64,000 bases of DNA from Companilactobacillus ginsenosidimutans (lineage in GTDB: Bacteria; Bacillota; Bacilli; Lactobacillales; Lactobacillaceae), in contig NZ_CP012034.1 of the NCBI RefSeq assembly GCF_001050475.1, forward strand, positions 620,001-684,000. The letters are read 5' to 3'. The notes beneath the pieces were generated by a model. It did no database searches. It worked only from the letters and a program-made list of their open reading frames with translations, and was not told where the DNA came from. Shown here piece after piece: positions 57,709-64,000 of this stretch (position 1 is the first letter of the stretch; each line of letters opens with the position of its first letter). The translations under genes were made by a program, and so were the position numbers.

Positions 57709-59397
57709 TTTTTCCTGCTCACCTTGCGCTAATTCCAATAGTTCTTTTGCATGTTCACGTGTTAAATCAGTAATTTTAGTACCTGCCAACATCAATGAAA
57801 TAGCTTCAATTCTTTCTTGACTGTCCAATAACGAAACTTCTGTTTCGGTTTTATTATTGGCGGTCTTTTTTGTTATCTGAAATTGTTGGTCACTCATAGC
57901 TGCCACCTGTGGCAGATGAGAAATACAAAGAACTTGTAAAGATTGAGCCACTCGATAGATTTTATCACCAATAGATTGAGCGACACGACCACTAACACCA
58001 GTATCAATCTCATCGAAAACAATGGTCTCAACATTCATTTTCTCTGCAATGATGGATTCAAATGCTAGAATCACACGAGAAAGTTCACCACCCGATGCAA
58101 CTTTGACTAACGGTTTATAGTCTTCACCAATGTTTGTTTTTAGTGTAAATCGAATCTGATCAATTCCTTTGGCAGTCATACTGTCGGCTGAAAGTACGCT
58201 GAAATCGACGTCAAATCGAGCATTTTTCATGTACAGATCTTTCAACTCGTGGTTGATTGATTTTATTAAAGATTTTGCTGTAACATGACGTTCCTTAGAT
58301 ATTTTCTCAACCATGTCCATTAATTGTGATTGTTGAGCATCAATTTGTTTTTTAAGATTCTCTTCTGAGGAATCATCCATATCAATTTTTGAAAGTTCAT
58401 CATGAGCATCAATTCCAAATTGAATTACCTCATCAAGAGTAGGTCCATACTTCTTTTTCAAATTGTCTAAAACTATTAATCTTTTTTGAATGTTATCCAA
58501 ACGATTTTCATCAAAATCCAATCCATCAATCTCATCCGAGATAGTTGCCATATCATCCTGAACTTGATAATATGCGCCATCGATTGACTCATATAGTTCT
58601 TGATACGCTGAATCAAACTCTTTAATGGCATCCAACTGCTGACGTACATTTCCTAAAGCATCAACAACTCCAGAATTATTCTCAGATAATATTTCATAAC
58701 TTGCTTGAAGAGACGAACTGATTTTTTCGAAATTTTCAAGATGATTCTTCTCTTCTTCCAGAGAATCATCTTCCCCTGGTTCTAGTTGGGCACTGTCAAT
58801 TTCTTCAATCTGAAACTTAAGCATATCTATACGTTGGGCAATGTTCTGGGAATCCTTTTGAATCATTCGTAAACGACTTTTTTTGGCTTGGAAATCTTGA
58901 TATTTAATTTGATAATCAGCTAATAATGACACAAATTCATCACTAGCATACCTGTCTAAAATATCTATGTGATTGTCTTCATCCAATAATTCTTGTGACT
59001 GATTTTGACCATGTATTTCAACGAGAAAACGTCCAACTTCTTTTAATACATTGGTCTTAACCAATTCGTTATTCAATCGACAAACATTTCTACCTTTTCG
59101 ATTGATCTCACGTTTAATAATGATGGTGTTGTCTTCGTGTTTTATGCCATACTTGTCCAAAATGACAAAAACAGGACTATTTTTTGAAACTTCAAATAAT
59201 CCCTGCACAGTTAAACTATTTTGACCTGTACGAACAAAGTCAATTGATGATCTACTCCCTACTAAAAGTCCCAATGCATCAATGATAATTGATTTACCAG
59301 CACCTGTTTCACCAGTTAAAGTTGTCATCCCACTTTTAAAATCTAATTGAAGCTGACTAATGATAGCAAAATTATTGATAATAAGTTTTTTTAACAT
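57700..59397 (-). CDS. recN: DNA repair protein RecN
   Basis: SMC-like ATPase acting at double-strand breaks. The 565 aa carry Walker A GETGAGKS (29-36), coiled-coil regions (about 160-390), the signature VASGGELSRVILAF, Walker B TIVFDEIDTGVSG and SHLPQVAAMSD. Normally argR lies between tlyA and recN; here only 11 bases separate them. No own promoter or SOS box is seen, so it is probably read from the nusB-folD run. Confidence 0.97.
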   Translation of the reverse strand: MLKKLIINNFAIISQLQLDFKSGMTTLTGETGAGKSIIIDALGLLVGSRSSIDFVRTGQNSLTVQGLFEVSKNSPVFVILDKYGIKHEDNTIIIKREINRKGRNVCRLNNELVKTNVLKEVGRFLVEIHGQNQSQELLDEDNHIDILDRYASDEFVSLLADYQIKYQDFQAKKSRLRMIQKDSQNIAQRIDMLKFQIEEIDSAQLEPGEDDSLEEEKNHLENFEKISSSLQASYEILSENNSGVVDALGNVRQQLDAIKEFDSAYQELYESIDGAYYQVQDDMATISDEIDGLDFDENRLDNIQKRLIVLDNLKKKYGPTLDEVIQFGIDAHDELSKIDMDDSSEENLKKQIDAQQSQLMDMVEKISKERHVTAKSLIKSINHELKDLYMKNARFDVDFSVLSADSMTAKGIDQIRFTLKTNIGEDYKPLVKVASGGELSRVILAFESIIAEKMNVETIVFDEIDTGVSGRVAQSIGDKIYRVAQSLQVLCISHLPQVAAMSDQQFQITKKTANNKTETEVSLLDSQERIEAISLMLAGTKITDLTREHAKELLELAQGEQEKLE

Positions 59398-59408
59398 TGA
59401 ATCACCTG

Positions 59409-60236
59409 TTACTTATTCAGATTTGCGTACGCTGCTTCCATTGTTTGGTCGATTGAAACATTTTCCTCAATCTTACCTTCTTGTTTTGGATCAATAGGTT
59501 TTTGAATATGCATTAAAAATTCAATATTACCCTCTCCACCCTTAATGGGTGAATAATCCAATCCGGTAACATCAAATCCAGCATTTGCTGCAAAGTTAAG
59601 AATTTTATCCAAAACCATTTTATGAACCTTATGATCTCTAACAATTCCGTGTTTACCAACATTTTCTGGACCTGCTTCAAACTGGGGTTTGATTAAACAA
59701 ACTGCATCTGATCCCGGAATGATAATGTTAAACATTGGAGGCAAGATCAATTCTAGAGAAATAAAAGAAACGTCGGTCATGGCAAATTGAGGGAGTCCAT
59801 CGTGAAAGTCTTCAGGTTTGCTATATCTAAAGTTAACTCTCTCCATAACAACAACACGATCATCACTTCTCAATTTCCAAGCTAATTGATTGTAACCAAC
59901 ATCAAGTGCATAAACTAATTTTGCACCATTTTGTAAGGCAACATCAGTAAACCCACCAGTGGACGAGCCAATATCTAGGCAAGTCTTGTCAGCCAAATCA
60001 ATATCAAATGATTTGACCGCCTTCTCCAGTTTGTATCCACCACGACTTACATATTTACTATGGGCACCTTCGACAACATGAAAAATAGTTTCAGGATCAA
60101 CTTTTTCTCCCGCCTTGTCGAAACGCAAATTATCTTGGTTATATACCTCACCAGCCATGACTGAACGCTTAGCTTGTTCACGTGACTCAAATAAATTTTG
60201 TTCTACTAAGAGAACATCAACACGTTTTTTGGCCAA
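59409..60236 (-). CDS. tlyA: TlyA family rRNA methyltransferase (YqxC)
   Basis: The 275 aa have an N-terminal S4 RNA-binding domain (KKRVDVLLVEQNLFESREQA) and an RrmJ-like Rossmann methyltransferase with CLDIGSSTGGFTDVALQ. TlyA enzymes of actinobacteria 2'-O-methylate rRNA; the Firmicutes members are often mislabelled hemolysins. The exact substrate is not known for lactobacilli. Confidence 0.92.
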   Translation of the reverse strand: MAKKRVDVLLVEQNLFESREQAKRSVMAGEVYNQDNLRFDKAGEKVDPETIFHVVEGAHSKYVSRGGYKLEKAVKSFDIDLADKTCLDIGSSTGGFTDVALQNGAKLVYALDVGYNQLAWKLRSDDRVVVMERVNFRYSKPEDFHDGLPQFAMTDVSFISLELILPPMFNIIIPGSDAVCLIKPQFEAGPENVGKHGIVRDHKVHKMVLDKILNFAANAGFDVTGLDYSPIKGGEGNIEFLMHIQKPIDPKQEGKIEENVSIDQTMEAAYANLNK

Positions 60237-60245
60237 TTTTATCTC

Positions 60246-61094
60246 CTATTTTCTAAAATAATCTAAAAAGCTTACCAATAAGTTTTTATCAAACTTATTT
60301 TCTTTTAATACTGCATTAAGTGCATCTTTAACCAAATTACGCAACTTTTCTTCAGTTGCTTCTTTACCAATTAAATTAGGGAAAGTATTTTTGTGTGCAT
60401 CTTCCCCATCATCAGCATCATCAAGGTCATCTTTAAGTTGAAATGCTAAACCAACTTTTTCAGCGTACATTACCAATTCTTTAGATATCCTATGATCAGC
60501 ACTTGAAGCACCAATTGTAATAGCGGCCGAAATCAAGTCAGCTGTCTTTTGTTTGTGCAACTGCGTCAATTCCTCTTCAGTGAGTTTTCGGTCCTCTTTA
60601 GTTATATCTGTCATTTGACCAGCGACCATACCCATTGGACCGGCATTATGTGCGAGAATTCGAACAGCAGCCATACGTTTACTGGTATCTAACTCGGATT
60701 TCGCGATCCAATAAAATGCTTGTGTTAATAATCCATCACCAGCCAAAACTGCAGGACCAGTACCGAATTTTTTGTGATTGGTTAATTCACCACGACGGTA
60801 ATCATCATTATCCATCTCTGGCAAATCATCATGAATCAACGAATAAGTGTGAATCAGTTCAATTGCACCAGCGATATCAAAATACTTTGGAAGGTCATCG
60901 TATTTTACACCAGATGAATAAGCTGTTGCCAGCATTAGCATGGGTCGAACACGCTTCCCACCGGAATCAAGTGAATACAGTATTGAATCACGTAAAATAG
61001 GTTGTTTAATTTCTTTTGTTATTTTCTCGGTTAGAAATTCATTGAACTCAGGTAGTAGTTTCTCATGAAATTCTGTAAAGCTTTTAATATCCAA
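60246..61094 (-). CDS. ispA: Farnesyl/geranyl diphosphate synthase
   Basis: Makes farnesyl diphosphate for undecaprenyl and related lipids. The 282 aa have both aspartate-rich motifs: SLIHDDLPEMDNDDYRRG (first) and FQLKDDLDDADDG (second), plus GGKRVRPMLMLA. No dxs follows, in agreement with the mevalonate route used by lactobacilli. Its product feeds uppS at 12.3 kb. Confidence 0.95.
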   Translation of the reverse strand: MDIKSFTEFHEKLLPEFNEFLTEKITKEIKQPILRDSILYSLDSGGKRVRPMLMLATAYSSGVKYDDLPKYFDIAGAIELIHTYSLIHDDLPEMDNDDYRRGELTNHKKFGTGPAVLAGDGLLTQAFYWIAKSELDTSKRMAAVRILAHNAGPMGMVAGQMTDITKEDRKLTEEELTQLHKQKTADLISAAITIGASSADHRISKELVMYAEKVGLAFQLKDDLDDADDGEDAHKNTFPNLIGKEATEEKLRNLVKDALNAVLKENKFDKNLLVSFLDYFRK

Positions 61095-61096
61095 AA

Positions 61097-61336
61097 CTAT
61101 TTAGCATCCTCATTGTTATTTTCTTTAAATGTCGATTCACTACCATCTTTCGACATGATCTTGGTTACCGTAGTTTCAGCATCAGCAAGTGTTTTCTCCA
61201 GGTTTTTACTCAACGTAACACCTGTTTTGAATTTTTCCATTGCTTCTTCTAGAGGTACATTACCAGCTTCAAGGTCGGTAACAATTTTTTCTAAATCTGC
61301 TAAATTATCTTCAAAACTTTTCTTTTTTTCAGCCAT
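61097..61336 (-). CDS. xseB: Exodeoxyribonuclease VII small subunit
   Basis: Helical regulatory subunit (79 aa) of exonuclease VII: FEDNLADLEKIVTDLEAGNV, then PLEEAMEKFKTGV, with an acidic tail. The start is one of two adjacent ATGs overlapping the xseA end; the second fits the GAGG site better. A longer in-frame start far inside xseA is rejected. Confidence 0.95.
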   Translation of the reverse strand: MAEKKKSFEDNLADLEKIVTDLEAGNVPLEEAMEKFKTGVTLSKNLEKTLADAETTVTKIMSKDGSESTFKENNNEDAK

Positions 61337-62681
61337 CATTTTCCTCGCTAATATTCTTCGTAACGACCTCAACAGTTCCGTTAAGGACTCTTAAATTTAA
61401 CTTCTCATCCACTTTATAATCACTAGCTTGTTTCAAAAGCTTACCAGATGCATCTGTCGCAATCGCATATCCACGACTAAGTGTCTTCAACGGACTCAAT
61501 GAATCTAGTGCAGCAACTTGCTTACTATAATAATTACGTTGAGTATTGATTAATCTGTTTACCTTCAACGTCATTGTTTGAACATCGTTTGATAAACGTG
61601 TGTTGTACTTATTAATTTGATCACGTGGTGAAACAGAAACTAATTGATTTTCAGAATTCCAGAGTTGCTCCTTCATTCTATTCAAGTGATTCGTCGTCAC
61701 CTGCATCAACCTTGTTTTGTAATTATCAACTTTTTGCAAGTAAACTTCATATATTCTTTCTGGATGTTGTAAAAATACATTTTCAGAATAATTTTTCACT
61801 TGCTTTCGATAATCATCAAGAAGCTTGTTCTGAGCAACCAACATCCGCGCATTCAAATCCTGTATGTATTGCAGGATATCACGTAAAACTGGTGTTGCTA
61901 ATTCAGCAGCAGCAGTTGGAGTTGCAGCTCGTAGATCAGCCACTAGATCAGCAATTGTTGTATCGGTTTCATGACCGACAGATGAAATAACCGGAATCTT
62001 ACTATTCACGATTACTTCAGCAACAATTTCCTCGTTAAATGGCCATAGATCTTCGATTGATCCACCACCACGACCGATAATTATCGTATCGAAATCACCA
62101 ATGTCATTAATTTGTTTCAATCTCTCCACAATTGTTGCTGCAGCAGAATCACCTTGCACTTGTGCAGGGAATAAAACTAACTGAACAATTGGAAATCTTC
62201 TCGAAACAGTCGTCATAATATCATGAATAACTGCTCCAGATTCACTAGTAACAATAGCAATTTTTTTTGGAAACTGTGGAATTGGTTTCTTAGGCATATC
62301 AAAAACACCTAGCTTTTGAAGTTTTTTCTTCAATTGCTCAAATGCTAAATATAGTGCACCTAACCCGTCTGGCTCCATTGACTCTACATATATCTGATAT
62401 GCACCAGTTTGTTCATACAGCGAAATCCTGCCCTTAACTCGGACCTTCATTCCTTCTTCAGGTTTGAACTTAACTTTGCTAAAGGCGGATTTGAACATTA
62501 TTGCGGAAATCTTAGCTTTATCATCTTTCAAAGAAAAATATTGATGTGCATTAGGACGCAGCCTAAAGTTAGAAATTTCGCCAGTCAAATAAACGTGGCC
62601 CAAATATGGGTCCACGTCAAATTTTCTTTTGATATATTGTGTTAAAGCAGTAACCGTCAAATATTGTTCTGAATTATCCAT
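61329..62681 (-). CDS. xseA: Exodeoxyribonuclease VII large subunit
   Basis: Catalytic subunit of the single-strand nuclease. The ATG before DNSEQYLTVTALTQYIK is chosen (450 aa). It has an N-terminal OB fold (VYLTGEISNFRLRPNAHQYF), the catalytic core with GGGSIEDLWPFNEE and SSVGHETDTTIADLVADLRAATPT split over two stretches, and a long coiled-coil region. It overlaps folD by eight bases and xseB by eight. Confidence 0.97.
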   Translation of the reverse strand: MDNSEQYLTVTALTQYIKRKFDVDPYLGHVYLTGEISNFRLRPNAHQYFSLKDDKAKISAIMFKSAFSKVKFKPEEGMKVRVKGRISLYEQTGAYQIYVESMEPDGLGALYLAFEQLKKKLQKLGVFDMPKKPIPQFPKKIAIVTSESGAVIHDIMTTVSRRFPIVQLVLFPAQVQGDSAAATIVERLKQINDIGDFDTIIIGRGGGSIEDLWPFNEEIVAEVIVNSKIPVISSVGHETDTTIADLVADLRAATPTAAAELATPVLRDILQYIQDLNARMLVAQNKLLDDYRKQVKNYSENVFLQHPERIYEVYLQKVDNYKTRLMQVTTNHLNRMKEQLWNSENQLVSVSPRDQINKYNTRLSNDVQTMTLKVNRLINTQRNYYSKQVAALDSLSPLKTLSRGYAIATDASGKLLKQASDYKVDEKLNLRVLNGTVEVVTKNISEENDG

Positions 62682-63522
62682 TTGCCCTTTCCTCTGCGAG
62701 CTCAATCACTTGATCCATCAAGGCTGTTATAGTCATAGGCCCTACACCGCCAGGTACAGGAGTCATCATTGCAGCAGTATCTTGAACGTCATCAAAATCT
62801 ACATCGCCACAAAGCTTACCATTTTCGTCTCTATCCATACCAACATCAACAACAATGGCGCCATCTTTGACATAATCTTTATTTACAAACTTTGCACGAC
62901 CAATTGCGACTACTAATACATCGGCCGTTTTAGCAAGTTCTTTCAAATTTTTAGTATGAGAATGAGCAACAGTGACAGTTGCATTTTTAGCTAACATCAT
63001 TGCAGCGACTGGTTTACCAACAATATTACTTCTACCAATGATAACTACATTCTTACCATCTAAATCAACATCATAGAAATCAAGCATCATTAAAATACCT
63101 GCAGCAGTAGCTGGCTTTGTTTGAGGCTCACCAATCCACAAATGACCAACATTATCAGGAGCAAAACCATCAACATCCTTCTTAGGATCAATAGCATTGA
63201 TTACTCGATCTTCATCGATATGATCAGGTAATGGCAACTGAACTAAAAATCCATCAATAGCTGGATCATTATTCAGCTCTTCAATTTTTTTCAAAAGGGT
63301 GTCTTCAGTAACATCAGCATCAAACTTAATGAGATCTGATCTCATTCCCAGCTTTTCAGCACGACGTTGTTTATTTCTTACGTATACGGCACTGGCACTA
63401 TTATCGCCTACCAAAACAACAGCAATACCAGGAGTTATACCTTTTTCTTCAAGCGTAGCTACACGTTGGCTCATTTTTTCATCAAGAGCTCCAGCTACTT
63501 TTTTTCCATCTAATTTAATCAT
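62674..63522 (-). CDS. folD: Bifunctional methylene-THF dehydrogenase/cyclohydrolase
   Basis: Interconverts 5,10-methylene-THF and 10-formyl-THF, supplying the formyl donor for PurN, PurH and Fmt, all encoded in this window. The ATG before IKLDGKKVAG gives 282 aa. Motifs: VYVRNKQRRAEKLG, QLPLPDHID, DPKKDVDGFAP, IIGRSNIVGKPVAAMML and TPVPGGVGPMTITALM. The ribosome binding site GGGTAA follows the T run of the nusB terminator. Confidence 0.97.
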   Translation of the reverse strand: MIKLDGKKVAGALDEKMSQRVATLEEKGITPGIAVVLVGDNSASAVYVRNKQRRAEKLGMRSDLIKFDADVTEDTLLKKIEELNNDPAIDGFLVQLPLPDHIDEDRVINAIDPKKDVDGFAPDNVGHLWIGEPQTKPATAAGILMMLDFYDVDLDGKNVVIIGRSNIVGKPVAAMMLAKNATVTVAHSHTKNLKELAKTADVLVVAIGRAKFVNKDYVKDGAIVVDVGMDRDENGKLCGDVDFDDVQDTAAMMTPVPGGVGPMTITALMDQVIELAEERANG

Positions 63523-63533
63523 ATTTTTTACCC

Positions 63534-63560
63534 AAAAAGGCTGGTACATTGTACCAGCCT
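63534..63560 (-). terminator. Terminator or attenuator between nusB and folD
   Basis: Minus strand 10-bp stem AGGCTGGTAC / GTACCAGCCT with a 3-base loop, then TTTTT and the folD ribosome binding site. The nusB stop codon lies at its edge. The short T run suggests partial termination. Confidence 0.7.
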
Positions 63561-63966
63561 ACCCTTCAACAAAGTTAGATAAGATACCATTAACAAATGA
63601 CTTTGAGTCCTTGTCGCCAAAATCTCCGGCAAGCTCAATTGCTTCATCAATAGCAACTTTTTTTGGAACTTCTAAACTATTTTGCATTTCAAATAGTCCC
63701 ATACGAAGTATGGCACGATCAATTCTAGACAAACGGGCAATTGTCCATTTGTCCTTTAATTGTTTTGAAATTTCTGAATCAATTTCACTCTCTTTTTCAA
63801 GAGTTCCCGAAACAAGAAAAGTTAAATAATCTGGGACTACCATATCCGGCTTATCAGCCAATTCTAATGTTGACTTGATAGCTGTCTCAGCATCATCTTT
63901 TGTTGTATCTATGGAAAAAAGTGATTGTACTGCTAATTCTCTGATTTCGTGTCTGTTTATAGTCAC
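63559..63966 (-). CDS. nusB: Transcription antitermination protein NusB
   Basis: All-helical RNA-binding factor (135 aa) for rRNA operon antitermination: HEIRELAVQSLFSID, LSRIDRAILRMGLFEM and KVAIDEAIELAGDFGDKDSKSFVNGIL (about residues 98-124). It starts with GTG; an AAGGA site lies nine bases upstream. It follows a probable Asp23-family gene cut by the window edge. Confidence 0.96.
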   Translation of the reverse strand: MTINRHEIRELAVQSLFSIDTTKDDAETAIKSTLELADKPDMVVPDYLTFLVSGTLEKESEIDSEISKQLKDKWTIARLSRIDRAILRMGLFEMQNSLEVPKKVAIDEAIELAGDFGDKDSKSFVNGILSNFVEG

Positions 63967-63971
63967 TAGTA

Positions 63972-64000
63972 TTATTCCTTTTTGTCCGTTGTTACTCGTT
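63972..64000 (-). CDS. 3' end of a gene upstream of nusB, probably Asp23-family YqhY (partial)
   Basis: Only the last eight codons and a TAA stop are in the window in one frame, ending in a Lys/Glu-rich tail. In Firmicutes the gene before nusB is usually the Asp23-like yqhY, so this is a guess from position. The frame itself cannot be proven from 29 bases. Confidence 0.3.

Overview
This is a low-GC Firmicutes chromosome segment that fits the lactobacilli (Lactobacillaceae) best. The evidence is AT-rich coding sequence with strong AGGAGG ribosome binding sites, a PolC-type replicase, an RNase P modulator/L7Ae pair in the nusA operon, no dxs beside ispA, a PASTA kinase with a Ser/Asn-rich tail, and Bacillus-like gene orders with the gene losses usual in lactic acid bacteria. 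The genus cannot be fixed from the sequence alone. It is a core-genome window: no rRNA or tRNA genes, no insertion sequence, prophage or CRISPR array were seen, and no gap between genes exceeds about 240 bases. Nearly all genes lie on the minus strand; only plsC, lexA, rpmB and one small SOS-type gene lie on the plus strand.

Layout from the left, with genes named in transcription order. (1) rimP-nusA-rnpM-ylxQ-infB (1-4.15 kb; infB runs off the window): transcription elongation, RNase P and translation initiation, preceded by a leader hairpin that looks like a NusA-dependent attenuator. (2) pyrH-frr-uppS-cdsA-rseP-proS-polC (4.15-14.4 kb): UMP kinase, ribosome recycling, envelope lipid synthesis and replication. 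(3) rpsB-tsf (14.5-16.4 kb), with a near-consensus promoter. (4) A tRNA methyltransferase-like gene with a GIY-YIG gene, divergent from plsC (16.4-18.1 kb). (5) An eleven-gene purine operon purEKCSQLFMNHD (18.1-29.6 kb), with two PurBox sites upstream of a clear promoter. (6) lexA with divergent ynzC and yneF (29.6-30.9 kb), sharing an SOS box. (7) rpsP-rimM-trmD and rplS (31-33.1 kb). (8) A run from yloU and yloV (fatty acid kinase-like) through recG-plsX-acpP to rnc-smc-ftsY-ylxM-ffh (33.1-46.2 kb): lipid synthesis, chromosome segregation and SRP-dependent targeting. (9) rpmB, facing the run gmk-rpoZ / priA-fmt-rsmB-prpC-prkC-rsgA-rpe-thiN (46.3-57.2 kb). (10) nusB-folD-xseA-xseB-ispA-tlyA-recN (57.7-64 kb), with the tail of a probable Asp23-family gene at the edge.

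The most interesting locus is the small plus-strand gene at 57.37-57.71 kb, between gmk and recN. Its promoter spacer is filled exactly by a perfect CGAAC-N4-GTTCG LexA box, and a second near-match lies just downstream. With lexA in the same window this makes it a predicted SOS gene of unknown function. Other points worth a second look are the rimP-nusA leader attenuator, the -76 PurBox geometry of the purine operon, a PurF that has lost three iron-sulfur cluster cysteines, and the absence of argR, khpA, purB and yneA from places where relatives often carry them.
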